DNA of 64,000 nucleotides from Arthrobacter oryzae (GCF_030718995.1 NZ_CP132204.1:620001-684000); one strand, 5' to 3'; positions 18,430-27,997 are shown, counted from the first letter of the stretch. Notes: generated by a model not told the origin, from the letters alone. Made by a program: numbers and translations.

Positions 18430-19905
18430 TTGGAGTTAAGCGACTACCTGCGCGTATTGCGCCGTAACTGGATCACGATACTCGCATTCTCCATGCTCGG
18501 ACTGATCGTGGCAGCGGCCACATCCATGTTCATGAAACCGACGTATACGGCGAAAACTCAACTCTTTGTGGCCATTCAGAGCTCCGGCTCTGTTTCGGAT
18601 CTTCAGCAGGGGAACACGTTCAGTCAGGCACGCGTGCTGTCATACGTTGAAACGGTGGGAACACCCGCAGTATTACAACCGGCCATCGACAGTCTTGGAC
18701 TGGAGACATCGCCGGCTGAGCTGAGCAAGAGTATTGAGGCCAGTTCGGACATCAACACCGTAATTATCTCGATTGCCGCCGTGGACAATTCGCCTGTCCA
18801 GGCTGCGGCCATAGCACAGGCAGTCGGCGATAGCCTAATCGCTACTATAGACAAGATAGAGCGTCCTGCTGAGGGAGGATCCTCCCCCGTCAGACTTTCC
18901 GTGGTCACACCGGCAAGTGCTCCCACAGTGCCTTCCGGCCCCAACACCCGTTTGAACTTGGCGCTTGGCGCAATAGCGGGTCTCGCCCTCGGTCTGGGAA
19001 CAGCACTCCTGAGAACCACTCTAGACACGAAAATCCGCGGCGAGGCCGAAGTACGTCGAGTCACAGATGCAGCGATTCTTGGAGGGATCTCTTTCGATGG
19101 TGATGCGACTAAGAAGCCGTTGCTAACTCAAGCCCCTGCTCAGAGTCCAAGGGCAGAGTCGTTCCGCCAGATCCGCACGAACCTTCAATTTGCTCATGTA
19201 AGCCATAAATCCAAGGCTGTTCTGGTAACCTCGTCCCTCCCTGGTGAGGGGAAAACGACCACCGCCACGAATCTAGCGATTGCCATGGCACAAACCGGAC
19301 AAACCGTCGTCCTGATCGATGCGGACCTACGACGACCGCGGGTAGACGATTATCTTGGACTTGAACGGAACGCCGGGTTGACCACGGCCCTCATAGGTGC
19401 GGCAGATGTCAACGACCTCCTGCAACCTTGGGGCGATAACGGTCTCTACGTGCTGACTTCCGGGCAGATTCCTCCCAATCCTAGTGAGCTTCTCGGCTCG
19501 GACGAGATGAAGAGCCTTATTACTGACTTGGAACAGGCCTTCGATGCAGTCATCATCGATGCGCCGCCGCTATTACCAGTAACAGATGCTGCTGTTCTAG
19601 CTCAACAGGTCGGTGGCGTGGTTTTGGTTATCGGTTCTTCCAAGGTGAAGCTTCCAGATCTACAGAAATCTATGGCGGCATTGGAAATGGTTGAGGCTGA
19701 CTTATTGGGCGTCGTGCTAAACCTGCTACCGATGAAGGGGCCGGACGCCTACGCTTACGCCTACTACAGCTATGATGCCAATCCAAACAAGTCGAGCGGG
19801 ACCAAAATAGCGTTGCCGCGCCGGAAAATGCCAAGCCCAACTGAAAGGTCTGACTTTGATTCGGTAGTCTTTCATGGCGATCAAGCGTCACAGAGAAGAA
19901 GATAG
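18430..19905 (+). CDS. Polysaccharide chain-length regulator fused to BY-type tyrosine autokinase (Wzc/CpsD-like)
   Basis: About 491 residues from the TTG at 18430, which has AGAAGGG upstream and begins with the Wzz motif ELSDYLRVLRRNW. The N-terminal Wzz domain has membrane segments near residues 15-37 and 180-200 and a Pro-rich PTVPSGPNTR before the second. The cytoplasmic kinase has Walker A (PGEGKTT, 271-277), Walker A' (DAD, 297-299) and Walker B (IIDAP, D377). The tail has a tyrosine cluster (five Tyr between 441 and 448), the autophosphorylation sites. The enzyme controls polymer length and export. A LMW phosphotyrosine phosphatase at 36.6 kb could be its opponent, though it is not adjacent. 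Confidence 0.92.
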   Translation: MELSDYLRVLRRNWITILAFSMLGLIVAAATSMFMKPTYTAKTQLFVAIQSSGSVSDLQQGNTFSQARVLSYVETVGTPAVLQPAIDSLGLETSPAELSKSIEASSDINTVIISIAAVDNSPVQAAAIAQAVGDSLIATIDKIERPAEGGSSPVRLSVVTPASAPTVPSGPNTRLNLALGAIAGLALGLGTALLRTTLDTKIRGEAEVRRVTDAAILGGISFDGDATKKPLLTQAPAQSPRAESFRQIRTNLQFAHVSHKSKAVLVTSSLPGEGKTTTATNLAIAMAQTGQTVVLIDADLRRPRVDDYLGLERNAGLTTALIGAADVNDLLQPWGDNGLYVLTSGQIPPNPSELLGSDEMKSLITDLEQAFDAVIIDAPPLLPVTDAAVLAQQVGGVVLVIGSSKVKLPDLQKSMAALEMVEADLLGVVLNLLPMKGPDAYAYAYYSYDANPNKSSGTKIALPRRKMPSPTERSDFDSVVFHGDQASQRRR

Positions 19906-20318
19906 CTTTGATCGCCACATTTTCCCGGGTGCGAGACCGGATTGACCGTCAAGCCTTGATTCTGAGTCGCCGTCCAGGATCACATTTCTGCCTCGTTGTG
20001 GCATTACGGGCAATAAACGATCTGTCCAACAGAAGGCCGTTGGCTGATTCCTGCCCCCCACATCGCTGCTGTTAACGATCTCCGCAAGGCCGTCGTTGCT
20101 TACCACTGTTCAATTCTGCGAACGCGAACTGTACTTCTTTTGCCCTACCTTGTGGCACTGGCTTTGTGTAACGCCTAACAGCCGTCTCCGGTCGGTGTCG
20201 CAATCGTCCGCTCGAGGGAGCTGCCGTCGCTCGCGTAGAGACACAGGGCTTTTCAGCTAAACTTTGGCCGGAATCGGCTAGTACCAGAAATCTCCGAACA
20301 CTGAAAGGGGCCACGACT
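19906..20318. other. Intergenic region before the initiating glycosyltransferase
   Basis: About 410 bp with no recognised gene, RNA or hairpin. The last bases (GAAAGGGG) form the ribosome binding site for the TTG start at 20319. A promoter is likely but I could not place one. Confidence 0.45.
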
Positions 20319-21755
20319 TTGGGGGCTACCGACGACTGGCGAGTGCGTAGTTCCCGTCTGCTTGGCGCAGCGGACGCTTTTGTAGTGACTTGGGCAGTCC
20401 TCGGAGCTTATATTGTCCGATTCGGGGTCGAGCCTAACTTTACAATCTTGGGAAACGAAGCCGCATACGGGCTGTTTTCAGTGGGGCTTATCGTGGCGTG
20501 GTGGCTCATGCTCGGTGCTTGGAACAGTCGGCAGAGCCGTATCCTCGGTGCCGGGGCCGACGAGTATAAACGCGTTGCTGCCGCCTCGCTCTGGCTCTTT
20601 GGCCTGATTGCAATTTTTTCGTATGTTCTGCGAATCGATACGGCTCGTGGATACGTTGGATTCGCCCTCCCAGTCGGGCTCGTCGGGTTGTTTCTTGCAA
20701 GGTGGCTACTTCGCCAGCATTTGAATGTCCACCGCGCAAAAGGCAACAGCATGTCCCGGTTACTACTTTTGGGGGGACATAGCGCGATCGCGCATCTGGC
20801 GACGTCTCTTGAGCGTTCCAAATCTGCTGGCTACCTTCCAATCGCGGCTTACGCCCCTGGCGTCTACGATGAGACAAAATTCGAGCTGGAGTCGGGCCTC
20901 CCTATACTCGGAAATGCTCCAGACACCCACTCCATTCTGGAGGCTATTGACTCATGCCAGGCGGACGCTGTTGCTGTCTCCGCCGGCGTGCAGTTACACC
21001 CACAAACACTTCGTCAGTTGGGCTGGGAACTGGCAGCTCGTAACGTCGGCCTGATCATGGCGCCCGCGCTTACTGACATTGCTGGCCCGCGGATTCATAC
21101 ACAGCAAGTAGCGGGCCTCCCCCTCATCCACGTGACCACACCTACGTTGGAAGGCGGACAGCGCGTTGCAAAGCGCCTTTTCGATGTCGCTGTTTCCGGG
21201 ATCTTAGTATTTGTTGCTCTGCCAATCATGGCGGTGGTCGCCATCGTCGTGAGAATTGATAGCCGCGGTCCCGTATTGTTCCAACAGAATCGGGTAGGAA
21301 TCGAAGGCAAGCACTTTGGCATGCTGAAGTTCCGCTCTATGGTGGTCGATGCCGAGGACTTGGTTGCGGACCTTACCCAAAGGAATCAAGGCGCCGGACT
21401 CCTGTTTAAAATCAAAGATGACCCCCGCGTGACCCGAGTGGGACGAGTGCTCAGAAAATATAGCCTCGATGAACTCCCACAACTTTTTAACATCTTGGCC
21501 GGGTCCATGAGCCTTGTTGGACCCCGGCCGCCCTTGCCCAGGGAAGTCGAGGCCTACGAACTCGACGTGCGCCGGCGGCTGCTAGTAAAGCCCGGGCTAA
21601 CTGGCCTATGGCAAGTCAGCGGACGGTCTAACCTCTCTTGGCAGGACTCTGTGCGTCTTGACCTTTACTACGTCGAAAACTGGTCCTTGGCGGGAGATCT
21701 CATCATTATCCTTCGAACTCTTCGAACTGTCTTTCGAGGCACTGGTGCCTACTGA
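20319..21755 (+). CDS. Undecaprenyl-phosphate sugar-1-phosphate transferase (WbaP/ExoY family)
   Basis: 478 residues that should start the polymer by loading a sugar phosphate on undecaprenyl phosphate. The N-terminal half has about four or five membrane segments and a CoA-binding-like Rossmann region. The C-terminal bacterial sugar transferase domain begins at [14 protein letters not shown]. It contains the hallmark [15 protein letters not shown] and [13 protein letters not shown] sequences and ends with [15 protein letters not shown] and [10 protein letters not shown]. It starts with TTG behind GAAAGGGG and is followed after 5 bp by the DUF4012 gene. Galactose or glucose phosphate are typical substrates; which one is unclear. 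Confidence 0.92.
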   Translation: MGATDDWRVRSSRLLGAADAFVVTWAVLGAYIVRFGVEPNFTILGNEAAYGLFSVGLIVAWWLMLGAWNSRQSRILGAGADEYKRVAAASLWLFGLIAIFSYVLRIDTARGYVGFALPVGLVGLFLARWLLRQHLNVHRAKGNSMSRLLLLGGHSAIAHLATSLERSKSAGYLPIAAYAPGVYDETKFELESGLPILGNAPDTHSILEAIDSCQADAVAVSAGVQLHPQTLRQLGWELAARNVGLIMAPALTDIAGPRIHTQQVAGLPLIHVTTPTLEGGQRVAKRLFDVAVSGILVFVALPIMAVVAIVVRIDSRGPVLFQQNRVGIEGKHFGMLKFRSMVVDAEDLVADLTQRNQGAGLLFKIKDDPRVTRVGRVLRKYSLDELPQLFNILAGSMSLVGPRPPLPREVEAYELDVRRRLLVKPGLTGLWQVSGRSNLSWQDSVRLDLYYVENWSLAGDLIIILRTLRTVFRGTGAY

Positions 21756-21760
21756 CGTTT

Positions 21761-23686
21761 ATGCCTGACGGCATACCCCTTATTCGGAAGGACACCCCAG
21801 ATATGACGGACGCGAATGAAGATCGCTCGCCAAATCCTAGCGACCAATGCCGAGCTATCGGCAATGGTCGTGCGCGACGGAAACGTGGCCGGCGAATGCT
21901 GCTATTCGCCGTCTGCGTGGTCGCTGTAGGGGTTCTTGCTGGCCTCGCCTTTTCTTGGCTCAGCTTCAAAGCTTCCACGATTAGCGCTCAGCTTGAGTCG
22001 GCTACGCAACTACTGCCACGGTTAAAGGACGACATCTTGCGAAAAGATGCCGCGGCTGCATCCGTGACCGTAGACCAACTGAAAACCCATACAACAGAAG
22101 CCAAGGCGGCAGCCGAGGATCCACTGTGGACTGCCGCTTGTGCGCTACCGTGGATCGGTGTCAACTTCCAGGCAGCCAGCGAGTTAGCAAGATCTGCCGA
22201 CGACGTCGCCCAATTGGGCGCAGTCCCCTTAGTCCGGGTGTTCCAGTCGCTGGATTGGGAGTCATTGGCACCGAACGCTGGAGGCGTGGACCTACAACCC
22301 ATGATGGCTGCACAACCAAAGTTGAAAGTAGCAGCCCACGCGGTGCGGCAGTCTTCTGACCGCTTGAATCGGATTGACTCGAGCGGCCTGATGCCTCGGG
22401 TGGCGGGGCCTTTGGCTCAAGCTAGGGCCAAACTGAACTCCGTGCGCGGCGATCTGGACACGGCAACAAATGTGGCGAGCGTTGCCCCGGGGATGTTGGG
22501 CGCCCAAGCCACACGAAGGTATCTGATACTGATTCAGAACAACGCCGAGTCCCGGGCTACGGGTGGGATACCGGGCGCTTTGGCGGTCCTTACATTGGAC
22601 AAGGGGAAGTTGTCTCTAAATGGGCAAACTAGCGCCGGAGCCCTTGGCGTAATGACACCGTCACTAGCCGTAGAGAAGGAGCAAGAGCAGATATACTCCG
22701 GACGCATCGGAAAGTACATGCAAGATGTAAACCTTACACCCGACTTCCCCACCACCGCAGCGACCGCCCAGAACATGTGGGAACGTAAAACCGGCGAACG
22801 ACTCGACGGCGTGGTATCAATAGACCCAGTTGCTCTTGGATACATTCTGGACGCGACAGGGCCAGTAGCGGTGACGGATCTTAGGCTCCAAGCATTGGCA
22901 AACAGAGGGCTTCCGACTGAGCTGAGCGGCACAAACATAGTACGCACCCTGCTCTCGGATGTATATTCGGAGATATCTGAACCGGCCTTGCAGGATATGT
23001 ATTTCGCCGGTGTGGCCAAGGAGATTTTCAGCGCGCTGTCAACTGGCCAAACTGACACCAAGAAGTTGCTGGACGGCTTGGCTCGAGGCGTTGATGAAGG
23101 TCGCGTTCTGGCATGGTCCGCTTCCACCGACGAGCAAGCCGTAATCGCCAATTATCGACTAGGCGGTTCGATCTCCGGCCCAAATATCTCGCCAGCGAAT
23201 TTTGGTGTTTACTTCAACGATGGCACAGGCGCCAAGATGGACTATTACGTGAAACGTACAGTCCAGCTCTTTGAGGAATGTACCGGTGACGACTACGGGC
23301 AAGTGAAGGTTCGCGTCACCAGCACCAACACCGCTCCCGCCGACGCGGCAAACTCTCTACCGGCATATGTGACCGGCGACGGGATCTTCGGCATCGCGCC
23401 AGGGACCGTCCAAACCAACGTCGTCGCGTACGGCCCGAGCCAGGCAAATGTTGAAACTGCCATCGTCGACGGCAAAAAGACGGACTTCGCGGCACACAGA
23501 CACAGCAACAGACCCGTGGGTTCGGTGACTGTCACGTTGGCGCCAGGCCAAAGCAGCACCGTGGAACTGACTTTTGGCAGGATCGTACAGCACACGAAAC
23601 CTACCTTGGCTGTAACGCCAACTGTGCAACCAGTCAAAGACGTAGTTCTCGGCACAAAACCAGCAGAATGCGTTCCACCGAAGTAG
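21761..23686 (+). CDS. DUF4012-domain membrane-anchored protein
   Basis: 641 residues: a short Arg-rich cytoplasmic start, one membrane segment (about residues 46-68) and a large extracellular region. The region contains RRYLILIQNNAESRATGGIP, the signature of DUF4012 proteins, commonly found in actinobacterial polysaccharide loci. This protein has no established function. It starts 5 bp after the initiating transferase gene, so the two are probably one operon. The extracellular part has scattered similarity in layout to LCP-type proteins (TGGIPGAL resembles the acidic/Arg pocket region), which might point to attachment of glycan to the wall; that is speculation. Confidence 0.8.
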   Translation: MPDGIPLIRKDTPDMTDANEDRSPNPSDQCRAIGNGRARRKRGRRMLLFAVCVVAVGVLAGLAFSWLSFKASTISAQLESATQLLPRLKDDILRKDAAAASVTVDQLKTHTTEAKAAAEDPLWTAACALPWIGVNFQAASELARSADDVAQLGAVPLVRVFQSLDWESLAPNAGGVDLQPMMAAQPKLKVAAHAVRQSSDRLNRIDSSGLMPRVAGPLAQARAKLNSVRGDLDTATNVASVAPGMLGAQATRRYLILIQNNAESRATGGIPGALAVLTLDKGKLSLNGQTSAGALGVMTPSLAVEKEQEQIYSGRIGKYMQDVNLTPDFPTTAATAQNMWERKTGERLDGVVSIDPVALGYILDATGPVAVTDLRLQALANRGLPTELSGTNIVRTLLSDVYSEISEPALQDMYFAGVAKEIFSALSTGQTDTKKLLDGLARGVDEGRVLAWSASTDEQAVIANYRLGGSISGPNISPANFGVYFNDGTGAKMDYYVKRTVQLFEECTGDDYGQVKVRVTSTNTAPADAANSLPAYVTGDGIFGIAPGTVQTNVVAYGPSQANVETAIVDGKKTDFAAHRHSNRPVGSVTVTLAPGQSSTVELTFGRIVQHTKPTLAVTPTVQPVKDVVLGTKPAECVPPK

Positions 23687-23724
23687 ACATCGCGTTAACA
23701 GTATGTAAAGCGACTTGATTCACT

Positions 23725-23754
23725 TTGGTAACACCGGTGTCGGGATGCTAAATT
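23725..23754 (+). promoter_or_regulatory. Candidate promoter for the LANTG surface protein
   Basis: TTGGTA (23725-23730) and TAAATT (23749-23754) are spaced by 18 bp. The spacer contains the 10-bp palindrome ACACCGGTGT. It lies about 105 bp ahead of the ATG at 23861, leaving a long 5' leader. Assigned by eye only. Confidence 0.35.
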
Positions 23755-23860
23755 ATCCTTGGGCAGCAAATGAGATTTCAACCTACGGTCACTCGGGGGG
23801 TCGGAAATCTCCACCTAATATGCGTGACAAAAAATCGTAATTAAGGTCTCAGGGGGACTC

Positions 23861-24457
23861 ATGAAGAAATCACTCGCCGCAATCGCACTTGCGGGATCCA
23901 TCGCACTAATCGGCGCAGCTCCTTCCATGGCTGCCACCTACCCCGCACCGCCGGCCAACGCTGCAGTTTCTGACGGCACCGTCGGTCCGGGCGAGCAGTT
24001 CATCTTTCGAGGCAACGGCTTCCTCGCCGGCGAAGGCTTGACCATCACCGTCAATCTGGGCAGTGCACCTGCTGCAACCGGCTCCAGCGTTTCCAACGGT
24101 AGCCGCACGGTCCCGACCAAGATCACCCTGCCGCTCGCACCGCAGACCTTCTCCACCACCGCTGACGCCAATGGCGCCTTCGCTTTCCCGTTGACCATCA
24201 GCGAAACGGGCACCTACACCCTGACGGCAACCGGCCTGACGTCCGGCAAGACCGCAACCGCAGTTGTTACGGTTGAAGGAACGGGCCTCGCCAACACCGG
24301 CGGAGCACCGCTGGCAAACACCGGCGCTGGCCTCGCCAACACCGGCGCTGACGCCAGCCTGATTCTCTGGTCCCTGGTGGGCGCCGGCGCACTGGCTGCC
24401 GGCGCAACTTCGGTAGTGGTAGTTCGCCGCCGCGCCAAGGCAGACGCCGCCGCGTAG
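23861..24457 (+). CDS. Secreted surface protein with three LANTG sortase motifs
   Basis: 198 residues: signal peptide (1-24, ending SMA), an Ig-like beta domain (about 35-140, with GTYTLTATGL) and a short tail. LANTG occurs three times (143-147, 151-155, 158-162), followed by a membrane helix (166-188) and RRRAK. LAxTG is the recognition form for class E sortases of high-GC Gram-positives, so wall anchoring is expected. A strong ribosome site (AGGGGGA) precedes the ATG. Codon use is strongly biased, suggesting high expression. A clear terminator follows. No sortase gene is in the window. Confidence 0.85.
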   Translation: MKKSLAAIALAGSIALIGAAPSMAATYPAPPANAAVSDGTVGPGEQFIFRGNGFLAGEGLTITVNLGSAPAATGSSVSNGSRTVPTKITLPLAPQTFSTTADANGAFAFPLTISETGTYTLTATGLTSGKTATAVVTVEGTGLANTGGAPLANTGAGLANTGADASLILWSLVGAGALAAGATSVVVVRRRAKADAAA

Positions 24458-24478
24458 GGGTAACCCAGCAAGCACCAA

Positions 24479-24530
24479 AGAGGGTGGGTGGTTCTCCGGA
24501 AAGCCGGAGACCACCCGCCCTCTGCTTTTA
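24479..24530 (+). terminator. Rho-independent terminator after the LANTG protein
   Basis: A stem of about 20 bp (AGAGGGTGGGTGGTTCTCCGG pairing with CCGGAGACCACCCGCCCTCT, one bulge) with a short AAAG loop is followed by GCTTTT. It ends the transcript of the surface protein gene. Confidence 0.85.
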
Positions 24531-24580
24531 ACAAGAATCCACAGGCCCAACCGACTGACCTTGTGGTATTCATAAGAGTT

Positions 24581-24727
24581 ATGGGGAGACATTGGCGCAG
24601 ACCACGGTGGCAGTTCATCTTCGCCGTACCTCTTCCCCCTCCGCAGGCACTCCCCTACTTGTTGCTGGGCCTGCTAGCCATTGCGGCGCTGGGAGTGGCA
24701 ACCCTGGCACTCCTCCGAACGTCCTGA
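24581..24727 (+). CDS. Possible 48-residue single-pass membrane peptide
   Basis: A short frame with a basic start and one hydrophobic segment (LPYLLLGLLAIAALGVATL). It stops 7 bp before the probable TTG start of the VanZ gene, whose ribosome site lies at its end. No homology recognised; it could be spurious. Confidence 0.3.
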   Translation: MGRHWRRPRWQFIFAVPLPPPQALPYLLLGLLAIAALGVATLALLRTS

Positions 24728-24734
24728 GGCCTTC

Positions 24735-25205
24735 TTGAAGCCCTGCGATCCGCCGTTGCTGTGGCGAGCAGTCCTCGCAGCCATGCTGGTTCCGCTGGCG
24801 CTCGCTGCTTTCTGGCCCAGCCCGGTGGACAAGCCCGTCCAAGGCGAGCTTGCGGGATTTCTTTTCCTCATCCACGCCCTTGGAATACCAAGCTGGGTTA
24901 ATTACTCGTTCATTGAAGCCACGGCAAACGTGGTGCTCTTCGTGCCGCTCGGCGCAGTTGCTTCACTAGCCTTCCCAAGGGAACGGTCTTGGCAGCTTGG
25001 TGCCTTCGGGCTGGTGGTCTCCGGCTGCATGGAGCTCGGACAGCAGCTTTTTCTTCACGAGCGTTTCGCGAGCCCTCTGGATCTTGTCACAAACACCATT
25101 GGATGTGTCATAGGCGCCTTCGGAGCCCGGGCGGGCGTACGGCATGTTAAACGCCGACAGGCCCAACGCCAGCGGGCGTTGAGCCTGTCGAAAGACAGTT
25201 TGTGA
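24735..25205 (+). CDS. VanZ-like family membrane protein
   Basis: About 156 residues with four hydrophobic segments and the VanZ pattern: VNYSFIEATANVVLFVPLG in the middle and CMELGQQLF plus DLVTNTIGCVIGAFGA toward the end. The TTG at 24735 has GAGG five bases upstream and gives a natural N-terminus before the first helix; the frame is also open back to 24681. The C-terminal residues (RALSLSKDSL) are encoded by a copy of the dispersed GTTGAGCCTGTCGAAA repeat, so the repeat has extended or replaced the original end. VanZ proteins are linked to glycopeptide tolerance in enterococci; here the role is unknown. Confidence 0.75.
   Translation: MKPCDPPLLWRAVLAAMLVPLALAAFWPSPVDKPVQGELAGFLFLIHALGIPSWVNYSFIEATANVVLFVPLGAVASLAFPRERSWQLGAFGLVVSGCMELGQQLFLHERFASPLDLVTNTIGCVIGAFGARAGVRHVKRRQAQRQRALSLSKDSL
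25178..25193. repeat. Dispersed GTTGAGCCTGTCGAAA repeat at the end of vanZ
   Basis: Reverse complement of the bkdC copies. It encodes the C-terminal ALSLSK of the VanZ-like protein. Confidence 0.6.
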
Positions 25206-25211
25206 ATTGAC

Positions 25212-26105
25212 CTACTCGTTCACGAATTCCTTCATCCACGCCTTCAGGTCCTCCCCGAAGTCCACACGCTCCGACGCAATGGAAATAACCGCCTTGATGT
25301 AGCTGAGCTTGTCACCAGTGTCATAGCGGCGACCACGGAACACAACCCCGTAGACACCGCTGCCCTCACCCTCCGACGTCGCGAGCGTCTGCAGCGCATC
25401 CGTCAGCTGGATCTCGCCGCCGCGGCCCGGCTCGGTTTCCTCGAGGACGTCAAACACAGCGGGGTGCAGCACGTACCGGCCAATAACTGCCAGGTTAGAC
25501 GGCGCCTCGTCCACGGACGGTTTCTCGACCAATCGGTTCACCAGGAAGTAGTTCTCCCCGTCCACGGCCGTGATGTCCGCGCAGCCGTAGGCGCTGATCT
25601 CCGACGGATCCACCTCAATCAGGGCAATCACGGAACCGCCGGTCTTGGCCTGGACATCGATCATGATGCTCAAGAGGTCCTCCTGAGCATCAATGAGGTC
25701 ATCGCCCAGCAGGACAGCAAACGGCTCGTCGCCCACGTGCTGGCGGGCACACAGCACCGCGTGGCCCAGGCCCTTCGGGTCCCCCTGGCGAAGGTAGTGC
25801 AGCGGCGCCAGGCTGGACGCGTGTTGGACGGCCTCCAGGCGCTCCAGGTCGCCCTTAAGCTCCAAGGCGCGCTCAAGATTCGGTGCCCGGTCAAAGTGGT
25901 CCTCCAAAGCGCGCTTCGAGCGGCCGGTGATCATCAGGAGATCCGTCAGTCCTGCCTTGACGGCTTCTTCCACCACGTACTGGATTGCGGGCTGGTCAAC
26001 AACCGGCAACATTTCCTTCGGCATTGCCTTGGTGGCGGGCAGGAAACGAGTTCCCAAACCGGCAGCAGGAATGACGGCTTTTCTTACTGATTTCCCCAGA
26101 GTCAT
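25212..26105 (-). CDS. galU: UTP-glucose-1-phosphate uridylyltransferase
   Basis: 297 residues that make UDP-glucose, a building block for the neighbouring glycan cluster. The nucleotidyltransferase start VRKAVIPAAGLGTRFLPATK includes the G-x-G-T-R loop; EMLPVVDQPAIQYVVEEA, LLGDDLID and GRYVLHP follow as in GalU. The ATG at 26105 gives the usual short N-terminus, with 26120 five codons upstream as alternative. It ends 6 bp from the VanZ stop, convergent with it. Confidence 0.93.
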   Translation of the reverse strand: MTLGKSVRKAVIPAAGLGTRFLPATKAMPKEMLPVVDQPAIQYVVEEAVKAGLTDLLMITGRSKRALEDHFDRAPNLERALELKGDLERLEAVQHASSLAPLHYLRQGDPKGLGHAVLCARQHVGDEPFAVLLGDDLIDAQEDLLSIMIDVQAKTGGSVIALIEVDPSEISAYGCADITAVDGENYFLVNRLVEKPSVDEAPSNLAVIGRYVLHPAVFDVLEETEPGRGGEIQLTDALQTLATSEGEGSGVYGVVFRGRRYDTGDKLSYIKAVISIASERVDFGEDLKAWMKEFVNE

Positions 26106-26246
26106 AGCTGCACCATACAAATCGGTAGATCAAACTGGCAATTCAGGGCCAAGATTACGCCCGCGGATGGGGAGGCCTGCCCATCGCAGGGTTTTCCTTT
26201 GTGGGACATACTTCTGGTGCAGCTTTCACGAATATTGGGGGACATT

Positions 26247-27128
26247 TTGAATAACGAACAGCAGCCCGGCCAGCAGCACCAGCCCGGCTACCAAGACCAG
26301 CCGACCTACGGACAACCGCCCTATCCTCCCCGAGCGGACCAGTACAACTTCGGCCAGCCGCCCTACGGCGATCCCGGTCAATTCGGCCAGATGCCGCCCA
26401 AGCGTGGCTTCCCCGTCTGGGGATGGGTTGCCAGCGGCGTCGGCGCAGTGGCCGTCCTGGCCGTGGCCGGCGTGATGGTCCTGGGCGGCCTCGCTTCCGG
26501 CAAAGAGCGCGAAGCGATTCCGGCACCCACGGAGACCTCCGGCAGTTCAGAGTCCGCGGAAGCGAGCACCGAGGAAGCCACCACCGACGACTCATCGGCC
26601 GCAGCCACCGTTGATGAGGACCTGTATATCTTCCAGGACGCCGACTTCACGTCGCCGCCCGTCTGGTCCGTGCAGATGCCTGCCGGCTGGACGGTGTCGG
26701 AAACAAAGGACGGCACCACCCAGTACCGCAGCAGCGACAACCCCTGCCTCTTCACCACGCACCAGGCCATTCTGCCGGCCAGCGGTGCCATCAGCGATGA
26801 AGAGGCAACGAAGGCCTCCATGGAGGGGGAAATCGAGGGCATCAAGAAAGCCGTCGGCTCACCCGTGACAGTAGTGACCGACGCTGACTCGCTCTACGCC
26901 AAGCTCCGGAACGCGGACGGCCACGTGATCGAGCTGCAGGAAGCCGAGCTCCGGTTCAGGAACAAGAGCGATGTGGACCTGGTGGTCCGGCTGGCAGTGC
27001 GCGCTGTGGCGTCCTCCAACGGCCTGATGGAACTCGACCTCGCCTGCCCCGCCAACATGCCCACGGAATCGGACCTCTGGATGGAACTGACGGACAGCGT
27101 CACCATGGTGGACGATCCGGCGGTCTGA
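26247..27128 (+). CDS. Membrane-anchored protein with Gln/Pro/Tyr-rich cytoplasmic tail
   Basis: About 293 residues from the TTG at 26247 (GGGGGAC five bases upstream). The first 60 residues are Gln, Pro, Gly and Tyr rich (QPGQQHQPGYQDQP). One membrane segment follows (about 75-98), then a Ser/Thr/Glu-rich linker and an extracellular domain of about 170 residues with two cysteines. This is the usual layout of actinobacterial DUF-type lipoprotein-like or serine/threonine-kinase-associated proteins. I do not recognise the outer domain and assign no function. It is transcribed divergently from galU. Confidence 0.75.
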   Translation: MNNEQQPGQQHQPGYQDQPTYGQPPYPPRADQYNFGQPPYGDPGQFGQMPPKRGFPVWGWVASGVGAVAVLAVAGVMVLGGLASGKEREAIPAPTETSGSSESAEASTEEATTDDSSAAATVDEDLYIFQDADFTSPPVWSVQMPAGWTVSETKDGTTQYRSSDNPCLFTTHQAILPASGAISDEEATKASMEGEIEGIKKAVGSPVTVVTDADSLYAKLRNADGHVIELQEAELRFRNKSDVDLVVRLAVRAVASSNGLMELDLACPANMPTESDLWMELTDSVTMVDDPAV

Positions 27129-27172
27129 TTCCCCCGGGCTCGTCCACCGGGGCTCAATCAGCGCCCCTTGAA

Positions 27173-27955
27173 CTAAGCTCCCTTGAAGACTGGCGTCCGC
27201 TTCTCCTGGAACGCCTTGAAGCCCTCCGAGTAGTCCTCTGACTTGCACAGTCGTGCCTGCTCCGCGTTCTCCTCTTCCATGGCTTCCCAGAGGCCCAGGC
27301 GCTGGTCGCGGATGTGGGCCACCAGGTCCTTGCTGGCGTTGAACGCACCCGTGGCACCCGTGGCAACCTTCGCCACGATGCCGCGGGTGTTTTCCAGCAG
27401 CTCGCCCTTGGGCATGGCCCGGCTGAACATGCCCTGCGCCACCGCTTCCGCGCCGCTCATCAGCTCGGCCGTGTAGATCAGGTCCAGCGTCCGGTGCATG
27501 CCCAGCCGCTCGGTGAAGTACCAGTGGCCGCCGGAATCCAGCGTGGCCCCCAGCTTGGCGAACGGCGAGCCGAACTTGGCGTCCTCCGCCACGTACACCA
27601 CGTCCGTGGCCAGCAGCAGGCCCAGCCCCACGCCCAGGCAGGCACCCTGCGCCGCCGCGAACGTGGGCGCCGGGAAGTCCGTCATCTTCTTCAGCAGCGG
27701 CTGCAGCAGCCCGCCCAGGTAGCCCTGGACGTCGTCGGTCTCCGGCGTCACGCCGGCAATGTCCCGGCCCGCGCAGAAGGCGCGTCCCTCTCCCCGGAGC
27801 AGCAGCGCCCGCACCTCACCGCGCGAGGCGGCGGCAGCGGCGTCGTCGTACGCCTGGGTTAAATCCTTCAGCGCCTGCTCGTCCAGTGAGTTCAGCTTCT
27901 GCGGGGCATCAAGGACAACCTCGGCGATGCCGTTGGCGATGGAGAGGGAGATCAT
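27173..27955 (-). CDS. Enoyl-CoA hydratase/isomerase (crotonase), probable PaaG-type isomerase
   Basis: 260 residues of crotonase fold: NGIAEVVLDAPQKLNSLD at the start, the oxyanion-hole segments RAFCAGRDI and AAAQGACLGVGLGLLLATD, and KFGSPFAKLGATLDSGGHWY. The position that holds a catalytic Glu in hydratases is not acidic, while the Asp in LDSGG corresponds to the residue used by isomerases such as PaaG. It lies 42 bp after paaE on the same strand, so a role as 2-(1,2-epoxy-1,2-dihydrophenyl)acetyl-CoA isomerase is likely. PaaB/F-type hydratase is the main alternative. Confidence 0.75.
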   Translation of the reverse strand: MISLSIANGIAEVVLDAPQKLNSLDEQALKDLTQAYDDAAAAASRGEVRALLLRGEGRAFCAGRDIAGVTPETDDVQGYLGGLLQPLLKKMTDFPAPTFAAAQGACLGVGLGLLLATDVVYVAEDAKFGSPFAKLGATLDSGGHWYFTERLGMHRTLDLIYTAELMSGAEAVAQGMFSRAMPKGELLENTRGIVAKVATGATGAFNASKDLVAHIRDQRLGLWEAMEEENAEQARLCKSEDYSEGFKAFQEKRTPVFKGA

Positions 27956-27997
27956 GGGGCTCCTGTTCGTGGCCGTGACAGCCGGGGTGGGAAAAGC

